From Wyeomyia smithii (taxonomy: Eukaryota; Arthropoda; Insecta; Diptera; Culicidae), in assembly GCF_029784165.1 (NCBI RefSeq), contig NC_073695.1, positions 158,968,646 through 159,032,645 of the forward strand: a stretch of 64,000 bases of DNA. Reading direction: 5' to 3'. Positions 1 to 9,953 of this stretch are shown here, piece after piece (position 1 is the first letter of the stretch; each line of letters begins with the position of its first letter). Made by a program: the position numbers and the translations under genes. The notes beneath the pieces were generated by a model. The model made no database searches. It saw only the letters and a program-made list of their open reading frames with translations, and had not been told where the DNA came from.

Positions 1-264
1 TATAGGCTGTTGATTATCCGATCTATCCGAACTGTTTCACGAGACTGTACGGTACACAAGAGTTCTGAAAAATAACATAAATTTCCCCTCAACACGATAC
101 TCGTTGATCCAAAATCAGATCAAAATTGAGGGAATTAGGTAATCGAAGTTAAGCTCAAAATTGTGATTTTCGAACATAAAACTCATTGAAATTTCCTGAC
201 ACAGCAACATTCAAAGTGCTGCCAAAAACTGGTATATCATCCGATTCTTATGAATTTTACATCA

Positions 265-512
265 CACATACACTGACACACACATAAACACACACACATA
301 GACAGACACACACACTCACACACACATACACACACATACACACACACAGTCACACACAGTCACACACACTCACGCGCACACACGCACACAAACACACGCA
401 CACAAACACACGCACACAAACACACACGCACACAAACACACACGCACACACACACACACTCACACACACACGCACACACGCACGCACACACATGCACACA
501 CACAAACGCGCG
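265..512. repeat. CA/TG microsatellite
   Basis: About 250 bp of interrupted (CA)n with ACGC and AGTC variants. Any reading frame through it gives only alternating Cys/Val/Ala-rich peptide, so it is not coding. The flanks (1-264 and 513-640) show nothing recognisable. Confidence 0.95.
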
Positions 513-699
513 TGTGCGACATACGATCGCATACTCAGTTTCTAGTATAAATAATTGGAGAAGAGGAATTTTTTTGGCCTACTGTGGAACCACTGTGCAA
601 TGCCTATGAATTGCAGTTATCATTCCGTTTGCCTGATATCAAGGTTTTTTCGTGCAGAAACATAGAAAACAGATCAATATTACTATATTACATTACGTT

Positions 700-889
700 T
701 ATGGGATAGAAAAAACAGGTTACGAAATAACAGGAGTTTTCCTTAGGGGGCCCAAATTACCCCAAACTACCCTACATGTAGACAATCTCGGTCCACTAGA
801 AAATTCAAAGGGGAAAAACATGCATATTTTTGCTATCTGCGATGGTTGCACAAAGTTCATTAAATTGTATGCCGTGAAGACAACCAACG
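700..889 (+). pseudogene. Ty3/mdg1-type retrotransposon integrase fragment, left part
   Basis: The frame ending near 889 reads like the start of an integrase catalytic core: a region with HVDNLGPL followed by ICDGCTKFIKLYAVKT, matching the pattern of first catalytic Asp plus the D-x-x-TKF segment seen in Ty3/gypsy (mdg1-like) integrases. It is cut off by the fold-back element starting at 890 and the core resumes at 4355. Upstream reverse transcriptase or gag is not visible, so this is a truncated remnant. The family assignment is from motif memory only. Confidence 0.7.
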
Positions 890-1765
890 CACAGTGGTCC
901 AGATCGTCGATTTAGCGGTATTTAATTTTTTGTGCAAAAGGTTAGGTTAATGGTATATCTGAAAGATATTTTGTGTTTGGAAAGGCGCTTCTTTTTAGAA
1001 AATGAAATTAGGGTTTTGCCTTTTTTAGCAAAAATAGCAAAACTAACTTTTTTGCTGATAAAGATACGGTTCTTTTTAATTCAGAGGAGTTGTAGATCCA
1101 TTTATTCTAAACAACTTTGCCGAAGAAAGCTAGTCTCAATCTTGCATACTTTTTGCGGTATGATGAATTTAAGATAGCAAGTTAGGGTGTGGCTAAAAAA
1201 TCTAGTTTTTTCGATGCAACTTTTTTATTTTTTATTCTATCAAAACTTGGTTTTCAAACAATTTTTAGGTCTTCTTGAGGTGCATATTTTCTCTGAATTC
1301 TTGAAAGCGCTATCTCATTCACAAGAAAAGTTATTAGGTTTTCACCTTTCAAAATACGCCTTTTTCAAATGTTTGTATCTAGTTAAATAGCAAACACAAA
1401 TTAAGACTATTGATGGCGTTTGAAAGGTCGTTCTTTTTTGTATATAATATCTAAAATTTGGAGGATGGATATTTTTCTATCTCAAATAATTCTATCTCAA
1501 ATTTGAACTCCGCGTTTTTGGTTGGATTTCGCGATACATGTCACATGCATGCTAATTTTTTTAATTTTTTTGTATTTGATCGGTCTAAATCACTAAACCC
1601 AAACGTAAGTTCATAATGAATAAGGTGTTTTTTAATAGTTTTATGACTCATGAGAGTTGTTTTCATAGAAGTTTGGAAAACTCAACAGTATATTTTTATG
1701 TTCTGTTTGTGTTGTGTTTTCAGCATGGTGAGCATTACTTCAGCACTAAATGCAATGTGTTTTCT

Positions 1766-2554
1766 GATTTATTTTGGCGTAAACGGTTTGAATTTGTATT
1801 TGTTTCGTGCTTCCTGTGCCTCATCGTTGCACAGTCCAATTGATAGGAGCGTACCTATGTAATTTTACGAGAATGTGAAAAAGAACGAGATCTAACAGTT
1901 TTACAGAGGCTTAGAAAAAAATATATTCATCATCATAGCGTATGTTAGATTTTCTCAGTATATGTTTCATACTCCCATTTTGTTGTTGATTAACGTTAGG
2001 ATTACGTGGAAACTCTTAAATATTTCTTCATTGAGGCTTGTGATCTTTGATACTAATTCATATATATTGACAAATCTGCGAGTTAAATTCTGTTATTCTC
2101 ACCATCATATAGAAGCTCACTAATTCGCTTTCAACGCATTCCGAATGGCGTTTTCTCATGCTTTAGAAACCAGGTTGTCGCTACTCACCACAATGATTTA
2201 GCCATAGTTAAACGATAGCTTATCTTCGCCAAGAGTTGCATGAAGCGAATGTAGGCGTGCGAGGATGACATCCTTAATTTATATTTTTCAGGATCGTAAA
2301 CGTCACGATCGCTTTTCGATGTTCTTCCTTAACGATGACGTATATAAAAAGCTTGAGAATTTATTTTAGTGAAATAATTCCCCACTTTTGTCTTCTTTAT
2401 GTAGGAAGCCATTTTCGATGTAACTTGAATGCTGTCGATAGAAGTAGGGTGAAGTTTTTTATTTTCCGAGATGATTTCGCTAATTTCCTGGGTTGTCATT
2501 TGGGCGTATAGTGTTTGAAAAACCCTTTTTTGGTAAACGTAGCAGAGTTAAAGC
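1766..2554. other. Central spacer of the fold-back element
   Basis: About 790 bp of unique AT-rich sequence between the two arms. I see no transposase motif, no long frame and no further repeats. Short frames around 1616-1862 straddle the left arm and spacer and look like chance. Confidence 0.6.
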
Positions 2555-3164
2555 TTGCATATAATGCAATACTTTTAGTGCTGAAGTAATGCACTCCATG
2601 CTAAAACACATGTAGAATATACAAATATACAGTTGACTGTTTTTTTTTTTTGAAAAAGGCTTCCATGAGACATCAAACTGTTTGAAAAAGCTTTATTTTT
2701 TATGATCTTACGTATGGGTTTAGTGATATAGATCGATCAAATACAAAAAAATAAAAAAAATAGTAACATGCATGTGACATGTATCGCGAAATCCAACCAA
2801 AACCGCAAAGTTCAAATTGGATTTATTTGAGATAGAAAAATATCCACCCTCCAGATTTTAGATATTATATGCAGAAAAGTAGGATCTTTCAAACGCAATC
2901 AATAGTTTTAGTTTGTGTTTGCTATTTAACTAGATACAAACATTTGAAAAGGGCGTATTTTGAAAGGGAAAAACCTAATAACTTTTCTTGTGAATGAGAT
3001 AGCGCTTTCAAGTATTGAGAGAAAATATGCACCTCAAAAGACCTAAAAACTGTTTGAACACCAAGTTTTGATAAAATCAAAAATAAAAAAGTTACCTCGA
3101 AAAAACTAAATTTTTCAGCCACACCCTTACTTGCTATATTAAATTCATCATACTGCGAAAAGTA

Positions 3165-4086
3165 CCGTAAACTGGGATGACTTTGATCACCGGGGAGACT
3201 TTGATCACTGTACCTCTTTTTTGAAAATGTGGTGAAAAAGCGCTCGTAGTGTTTGGGATTTGTCGTAATCTTCACTGATTGTGTGGATATATGTCTGCAT
3301 TGCCTTTTCTGCTATTTAAAAAGTGTTTTTCATGCCAAAATGTCAATTGAAAATAAAGTGTATTTTTGGCGATTTTTGTTGCATACAAACAATCGGTTAA
3401 AACAGATTCAAAACAACAAGTTGCAATACGTAAAGTTTTTTTATTTTGTTCCCAGATTAGTTCTCAAGATGAGCAAATGTTATAACAATGCATTTCATTA
3501 TTATTTTTGCAAGTTTTTTCTCGAAAGCAATGTTGAGTCCCAATAATCTCCACAGCGTATTACATATTTTTTCTTAACAAAAACTCAAGACATGGAGTAA
3601 CATGCAAGTTTGGACAATTGCATGAGTCATATTCCACGTGGACTAGTTTTTGATGATTTTAGACCACCTTCCCTCTCAGTAGATAATCATTCATATATAT
3701 TTAAAAAAAAATTTAATGAATCTTGGACATTCGCCAACATGAACTGTTCACGTAGAATGTGAATGGCCCCCAAATTGCTTTGCATATTTATAAACTCGTT
3801 TTAATCGTTTTAGACTGTTTAATTTAGTGAAAGCAGTAAAGTGTTACTACAAATTCATCAAAATAATGAAGTGATCAAAGTCACCCCGGAATGATGATTG
3901 GTGTAAAATTTTTAGAGCATGTTTAAAAACAGCAAAATTGTTGCGAAACTTTTGAAGTAGTGACTGAATCTTTCTCAATGCATGCCAGTACTTATTTTAA
4001 AAATATCAAACATTATCGTTTTCAGTATATTCTGAGAATATTTGAGATACAATCAAAAAAGTGATCAAAGTCACCCCAGTTTACGG
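3165..4086. mobile_element. TA-flanked MITE (Tc1/mariner-type target) nested in the fold-back arm
   Basis: It begins CCGTAAACTGGG and ends CCCAGTTTACGG, with the longer terminal pattern including GACTTTGATCAC repeated internally at both ends. TA dinucleotides lie at 3163-3164 and 4087-4088. The opposite arm of the host fold-back element (around 1150-1165) shows the matching uninterrupted sequence with a single TA, so the insertion boundary is confirmed inside the window. It is non-coding. Confidence 0.85.
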
Positions 4087-4354
4087 TATGCAAGATAGAG
4101 ACAAGCTTTCTTCGGCAAAGTTGTTAAGAACAAATGGATCTACAACTCCTCTGAATTAAAAAGAACCGTATCTTTATCGGCAAAAAAGTTAGCTTTGCTA
4201 TTTTTGCTAAAAATGGAGCCACCCTAATTTTTATGTTCTTAAAAGAAGTGCCTTTCCAAACACAAAATATTTTGCAAATAAGCTACAAACCTAACAACAG
4301 CTGTTTTTGCACAAAAAATTAAATACCGCTAAATCGACGATCTGGACCACAGTG

Positions 4355-4600
4355 CAACGCAAAGGAAGTAATGAAATGCCTCAAATCCTACTTTCTTGCA
4401 TATTCAGTTCCGAAAGTAAAAGTTTCGCTAACGACCACGGATTCTATCACGTCCTAGTAGCCACGGCTCGTCCTAAGGCCAACGGTCAGATAGAGCGGTA
4501 TAACCGGTATAATAGAAGAGAATAAAACGCAATGGGATAATATCCTATATAAAGCAGAATTTCTATTAAGGGGTAATACAGTGCGAGAAATAATCATACC
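4355..4600 (+). pseudogene. Ty3/mdg1-type integrase fragment, right part
   Basis: After the CAACG duplication the integrase core resumes in the frame interrupted at 889, then shifts frame. A recognisable stretch with VATARPKANGQIERYNR (around 4455-4505) carries the catalytic Glu region typical of Ty3 integrases, followed by a few more conserved-looking residues to about 4600. At least one frameshift and a stop are present, so it is dead. Confidence 0.7.
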
Positions 4601-4669
4601 GTACAAAACTATCATGTATTATTAGAATAATTCACAAGGTTAATTCTATCATCATTTTATGGTGTTCGG

Positions 4670-6173
4670 TACAGCAGTGTGTTGCGCGAATAACAAACAA
4701 TAGCAATTTTTGTTTACATGTTTGTACTTGCTGAATTTCAAGGTGAATTGAAACAACTTCAATTTGTAGAAGGAAATAAATAAACCGTACATGTACCTTA
4801 ATCATCTTTAACTCATACAAAGTATAAAAGTAAGTATGTTTGCATGGTATATAATGATAGACGTCATTAAATTTAATCTATGGGAAATAGTTTTCATAAA
4901 TTCCTGTATCGTTGTTCGATTTATTTGCTGGAAATGCCGAGAGGAAAGCATTATCTTTAGAAGAGCGAGCGAAAATCACGGCTTTCAGAGAATTTGGACT
5001 AACTATTCGCAAAATAGCTCAGAAATTGAACCGTAATAAAGGTACCATAGTAAATTTTCTCAAGGATCCTGAAAACTATAGTGTCAACAAACGATCCGGG
5101 CGTCCACCTACTTTGAATCTTCAAGATAAAAGACAAATATCTCGCCTGCCTGTTGATAAAAAACTTGAGTGCAGGCCAGATTAAGGCTCAAATGTCTCTT
5201 TCAGTGTCTAAGAGAAGAATACTACAGATTTTGAAAGAAAATACTCACATTCAATATCAGCAACGTTTGAAAACACCGAAGCTTATATTTTACACAAAAC
5301 TGCGAGATTCGGAACGGCATATGTTTTGGGAGGCCGAGTGGAAATCCGTCATCTTTTTCGATGAGGGGAAGTTTAACCTAGATGGTCCTGATGGTTACCA
5401 AATGTATTTGAGGGATGTTCGCCGAAAACCCGAAACTCCTCATCCCAGAAACTTTCAGGGAGGTTCAGTTATGGTGTGGGCCGCATTCAGGCACTTCGGA
5501 AAGACACCAATTTGTTTTATTTCTCATAAAATGAATTCGGAGAAGTATGTTTATCTGCTAGACAACGTTTTGATCGATTTTGGTGATAGTTTGTGGGGTG
5601 AAATATGGATTTTCCAGCAGGACAACGACAACGATTCACTGTTCAAAACTTACAACATCATTTCTAACATCACGAAACGTTACTGTTTTGAAGTGGCCTG
5701 CTATAAGCCACGGTTTAAGCCCGATCGAGAATCTTTGGGGGATCTTGTCACAGCGAGTTTATGCACATGGACGTCAGTATGAATCACTTGGACAATTGAA
5801 GACTGCTACTCAAGAAGAATGGGCAAACATAGATATCTTTACTCTTCTTTATAGTTCCTATGCCCCGACGTTTGGCAGATGTTGTTAAAGTCAGAGGTGG
5901 CCGTACAAAATATTAACGCTTGTTTCACGAACGAGTGGTAGAGGAAACGCAATCAATTTGAATTGTACGGTTTATTTATTTCGTATGGAGTGATTACGAA
6001 AAGCTCAAATTGAGTAGCATAATGAAATGGGAATAAAATAAAATAACTTTCTGTGCTTGTGTTTTAGTGTGGAGAACCGCTTTCATATTATGTTTTGTAT
6101 GATTTTAGTCCAAAAGTGAAAATATTTAAAATTTTCGCATGTATGGTATATTTATTTCGCAAACTGTATCTAC
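4670..6173 (+). mobile_element. Degenerate Tc1-like transposon
   Basis: It contains a broken Tc1 transposase (4934-5888). An 18-bp perfect inverted repeat GAAATAAATAAACCGTAC lies at 4773-4790 and 5965-5982. A weaker outer pair with GCGAATAA / GCGAAATAA lies near 4685 and 6160, giving an IR/DR-like double repeat layout. Outer ends next to TA are approximate. The region just outside (6174-6254) holds nothing clear. Confidence 0.75.
4934..5888 (+). pseudogene. Tc1-family DD34E transposase, frameshifted
   Basis: This encoded a cut-and-paste transposase for the enclosing Tc1 element. The start chosen is the ATG at 4934, giving the classic MPRG opening; a frameshift follows almost at once (about 4946). 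The paired-type helix-turn-helix region is clear (ALSLEERAKITAF, then IRKIAQKLNRNKGTI and the GRPPTL hook at 5097-5115). The first catalytic Asp lies in VIFFDEGKFNLDG (5347-5385), the second in QQDN (about 5617-5628), and the Glu in SPIENLWG (about 5723-5746). The last two are about 34 residues apart when read across frames. Two or more further frameshifts (near 5150 and 5630) break the gene, so it is non-functional. Confidence 0.85.
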
Positions 6174-6254
6174 CATTTGGCTCAAAAAAACAAGGCTTTT
6201 TTCATGAATTTTTCTAAAGGACATTTGAGATGTAAGATATATAAATAATATATC

Positions 6255-8072
6255 GTTGGATTAAGCAACTCTTGGAGGATAGAAAAAAAATTATTGCTGC
6301 TTTTTTCACAAAATGGCGGCTATGCAGCAATTGCCGTAAACCCCTTTTTTAAAAGTTGTTCCGCGGCGAGCAGTAGAAGTCGTGCCCAACTCCACCTATC
6401 ACCAAAACAAAAAAAAATTCATTATCTACATAAGTGTCGCTAGTGAAGTACACATGATTATGTTTTTAGATTTTTTTTCTTCGCAAAATGGCAACGGTTT
6501 GAAAAAAAGTTCTTTTTTGACAAAAAAAATCGACTTTAATTGTTTATTACTTTTGTTGTTGTTAATCAATCGCCAAAATCGTGTGTACTTCACTAGATAA
6601 TCTAATGCTACAGCTACAGTTAAAATTTCAAGTCAGGATGTAAACTTCTTCAGTTCTACTGCTCGCCGATTTTGAAAACATGGTTTTGAGAAAAACGCGT
6701 TTAAAGTTCAAAGTGCTAAAAAATCTTAAGAATCGCAATAATAAAGCTCCTAATAATTTTTTAACCTTCAGTCAGCTATCCCTGTGCCGTGAAGTTGTCC
6801 TTCCTGGGCTTTATCTTCCTCTTCTTCCTTTTTTTTATCTGATCTAAGGCTGCGCCTACCCTCTTTCGCGATATCAGACATGCGACGCTCAGTGACTCTG
6901 ACGTGGTTGGCGTCCGATCCCACGCAAAACTCAAACTTGTCACTCTTATTTAAGTACTTTTGAGGATAAATCACAGATAAAAAGTATCAAAGAACTCAAA
7001 CAAAGAACGTACACCACGAGAACGGCTGATCGACTAAACAAATGAAAATTGTGAGTAAACACGTGTTTTAGAGACGCTGTAACGGTCGAAACTTGATGCA
7101 GCGTCCTCAATACTTCAAATTTGAAATACGATATCGATCATAGGGAACTTCTACTAGTTTACAAAACCTCGAAATGAAAAACAAAAGCCTAAATTAATCC
7201 ACCTAGCGGTCAGACCCAGCCTTTCTCATTTAAACTTTTATTTGCAAAAATAGATTTACATGAACGCTTCAATCCAATAAATGTATATTCACTCTTTAGG
7301 TTCTAAAATATTGATGTTGTAATCTATACATATAAAAATGTAGTCCGGTCTGTCTGTCTGATCCATATAGGCTCGATAACTACCGAACCGATCGAAAATT
7401 TGTATGTAGGAGATTTTGGTGCCGATAAAGGTTCCTAAAGGAAGGGAGGGGTCCCATTTTTTTGTAAGATTTGGACCACTGCGGCCATTGCTTGATCTTT
7501 TGTGGTATAAATGAAACATAAATTTCAGCACAACTCAAGAACAAACCAAGCAAATGAAACCAAATTTTGCATGTGGATGTTTTAAGGGGTAACAAATATG
7601 CCCATAATAGTTGGACGCCCCTCCCTTTTCTGGAAGGGAGGGGTTCGATACAAATGAAACACAAATTTCTGCACATCTCGACTACAACTAAATGAAACCA
7701 AATTTGGCAGGTAAATGTTTTTAGTGGTAAAAAATATGTCCATAATGTTTTGACACACCTCCTTCTTTTGGAAGGGAGGGGTGCCATACAAATGAAACAC
7801 AAATTTCTGCACATATCGAGAACTAACCAACTAAATGGAACCAAATAAGTGAGTGAGAATAAAAATCTGCACATACACACACACGCACACACACACATAC
7901 AGAAAATGCTCAGCTCGTCGAGCTGAGTTGAATGATATATGCCATTCGGCCCTTTGGAGCACTTATATACTTTCGGTTTTGCAAGTGATTGCTATACTTT
8001 TCTATGAGAAGGGCAAAACAAGCAAGGCCAAAATAAACGAAAAATGTTATTTTGGAGTATAAAAGTTGTTCG
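6255..8072. repeat. Repeat A, tandem unit 1 (holds reversed E element)
   Basis: The unit begins GTTGGATTAAGCAACTC and runs to AAAAGTTGTTCGG. It is closely repeated at 8073-13719. Without the E element at 7187-8014 it is about 0.99 kb. A short pyrimidine-rich stretch and a frame at 6768-6974 (minus) are also present in unit 2 but disrupted there, so I do not call a gene. Family unknown. Confidence 0.8.
7187..8014 (-). repeat. E-family repeat, copy E0 (short, reversed)
   Basis: It reads on the minus strand from a GCCCTTCTC-type start at 8014 to a TTTAGGC-type end at 7187. It keeps the CA microsatellite, two copies of the module with GGGAGGGG, and the terminal module with the GGTCTGACCGCTAGGTGG motif. 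AAAA lies on both sides (7183-7186, 8015-8018). Unit 2 of repeat A (around 13655) provides the uninterrupted target. Confidence 0.75.
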
Positions 8073-8430
8073 GTTGGATTAAGCAACTCTTGGAGAATAG
8101 AAAAAAAAATTATTGCTGCTTTTTTCGCAAAATGGCGGCTATGCAGCAATTGCCGTAAACCGCTTTTTTAAAGAGTTGTTCCGCGGCGAGCAGTAGAAGT
8201 CGTGCCCAACTCCACCTATCACCAAAACAAAAAATTTTTCATTATCTACATAGGTGTCGCTAGTGAAGTACACATGATTATATTTTTAAAATTTTTCTTC
8301 GCAAAATGGCAACGGTTTGAAAAACAAATAGTTCTGTGTACTGTGAAGTACTGTGGTCACCGTGGTTCTGTGGTTAGCGATGTCGGTCGGCTAGCTCTCC
8401 CACACGGTTGTAATATCAGGTTCGATTCCC

Positions 8431-8463
8431 AGTGCGTCTTGAACTGTCCTACAGATCAGACGT
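8431..8463 (+). promoter_or_regulatory. Internal Pol II promoter of the Jockey LINE with DPE
   Basis: If the first element base (A at 8431) is +1, the sequence AGACGT lies at +28 to +33 (8458-8463). That is the exact spacing and an excellent match to the downstream promoter element known from Drosophila jockey-type LINEs. No TATA box is needed in this class. Confidence 0.7.
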
Positions 8464-8630
8464 TTTTTTGGTTGCTTGTGGACTGGTTTTTGACTGCCTA
8501 TAGCTTCAAAGTTTGTGTTTTGTCAGTGTGTCTTTTAAACACTACCTGAAAGTTATTTCCCATCAGTCTTTCTCAAGACTACCTACTTTTAAATTTAACA
8601 TTTGTTTTAACTTTTTTCGTATCACCTGAA

Positions 8631-9953
8631 ATGGCTGGACGGAAAAAGAAACCTCGCATCGCTGCGGGGAGGAAAAGAGAGGCATCTCTTTCTGACACAT
8701 CGAGTGTCTGTAGTGACAATCCTTTTGATATTTTGCCTGAGCAAGAAGCTGGTGAAATGGAAGTTACCAATAATGAAACTATACAAAATATAAAATCTTT
8801 AAAAAAGGAGAAAGTTCCACCTATTGTGGTAACTATTTCTTCTGAATTTAATATATTCAAAAAGGAACTTTCAACGTTTGTTTCTGACGTTAAAGTTACC
8901 TATCAAATTGGCCGTAGAGGTGAATGCCGCTTATTAGCCGACTCAGTAAAGGGTCGTGATCGTCTTGTTCAGTATTTAACTGACAAGATGTACAAATTTT
9001 TTACATATGACACCAAGAACGCCAAACCGTTCAAGGTTGTCTTGAAAGGTCTCACCAACGATCAAACCGTTGATGAGATCAAACTTACTTTAACAGAATT
9101 ACTTGGCATAGCCCCTACCCAAGTAATTCTAATGAAACAAAAATCACGAGGCGAAAACAGTCAGAGAACTGGAATTTCCCTTGTTAATTATTTAATTCAT
9201 TTTAACCGCAATGAGGTTAACAACTTAAATTTTTTTGAAAAAGCACATGCATTGTATAATGTGCGTGTAAAGTGGGAAATTTATAGGAAGTATGGCGGAG
9301 GTGAAAAGCATATCACCCAATGCCGTACTTGCCAACGTTATGGCCATGGTTCCAAATTCTGTAACATGGACCAAAAATGTCTTAATTGTGGAGACTCTTC
9401 TCACAAAAAGGACACATGTCCTGTGAAAGAGAGTAAAAATTTTCGCTGTGCGAATTGTAACGGCAACCATATGTCAAATTTTTATCAATGCCCAGTCCGT
9501 TTAGCAATTGTTAAGGCAAGGCAAGGTAAACAAAATTCAATTTCTCAATTAAAACCAACTTCAAAACAAAATTCTCCAAGCGTACCAGTGACGCATAGTT
9601 TACCTACTCCTTTGCATACCCGTTTAACTTATGCACAGGTTACTGGTAGTTCGAACATTATACCGCCTAGTGTTGGTAGTTCGAAAATGACCGTTAATAT
9701 GGGTAAGCAAAACACGCTAGAAAATAATTGTACACCTATTACTCCAGCTAATATTGCTGCCGAAAATATTTTTTCTAATGTCAACTGCCTGGGGCCTATT
9801 ACGGCAGGTAAACTTTCTTTTTTGCAACAGGCAATGTTCGATCTTATGAACGCCATGTTGCAGGCAAAATCAATGTTTGAAGCCATTCAAATAGGCACAA
9901 ATTTTACTATTAAAATTGTTTCTAATTTAAAATTTAGCAATGATTTTAAATAA
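8631..9953 (+). CDS. LINE ORF1 nucleic-acid-binding protein (440 aa)
   Basis: This is an intact Jockey-type ORF1 protein, thought in this class to coat the LINE RNA. A basic N-terminus (residues 4-17) is followed by a fold around residues 130-220 resembling the PRE_C2HC region found before the zinc knuckles. Three CCHC/CCHC-like knuckles follow at about 231-244 (CRTCQRYGHGSKFC), 250-263 and 273-287. A low-complexity Ser/Thr/Asn-rich tail completes it. The start is the first in-frame ATG after a 200-nt leader. Its 3' end overlaps the ORF2 start at 9940 by 14 nt, the usual arrangement for unconventional ORF2 translation. No internal stop, in contrast with ORF2. Confidence 0.9.
   Translation: MAGRKKKPRIAAGRKREASLSDTSSVCSDNPFDILPEQEAGEMEVTNNETIQNIKSLKKEKVPPIVVTISSEFNIFKKELSTFVSDVKVTYQIGRRGECRLLADSVKGRDRLVQYLTDKMYKFFTYDTKNAKPFKVVLKGLTNDQTVDEIKLTLTELLGIAPTQVILMKQKSRGENSQRTGISLVNYLIHFNRNEVNNLNFFEKAHALYNVRVKWEIYRKYGGGEKHITQCRTCQRYGHGSKFCNMDQKCLNCGDSSHKKDTCPVKESKNFRCANCNGNHMSNFYQCPVRLAIVKARQGKQNSISQLKPTSKQNSPSVPVTHSLPTPLHTRLTYAQVTGSSNIIPPSVGSSKMTVNMGKQNTLENNCTPITPANIAAENIFSNVNCLGPITAGKLSFLQQAMFDLMNAMLQAKSMFEAIQIGTNFTIKIVSNLKFSNDFK

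Larger units (their letters stand above)
890..4354. mobile_element. Non-autonomous fold-back DNA transposon, Transib-like ends
   Basis: The ends are CACAGTGGTCC (890) and, reading inward from 4354, CACTGTGGTCC. They are flanked by a perfect 5-bp duplication CAACG (885-889 and 4355-4359). The two arms are inverted copies of about 0.87 kb, 890-1765 and 2555-4354, the latter enlarged by a 922-bp MITE. A CACWGTGG terminus with a 5-bp GC-containing target duplication fits the Transib superfamily, whose ends resemble RAG recombination signal heptamers. Deleting the element brings the two integrase halves back into a plausible common frame. No transposase is present. Transib assignment is inference from the termini; another superfamily with CAC ends is possible. 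Confidence 0.75.

Noticed and set aside
350..532. 60-aa Cys/Val-rich minus-strand frame
   Set aside because: It is the translation of a CA microsatellite.
1616..1862. Overlapping short frames inside the fold-back element
   Set aside because: They cross from arm into spacer, show no domain and are not kept in the opposite arm.
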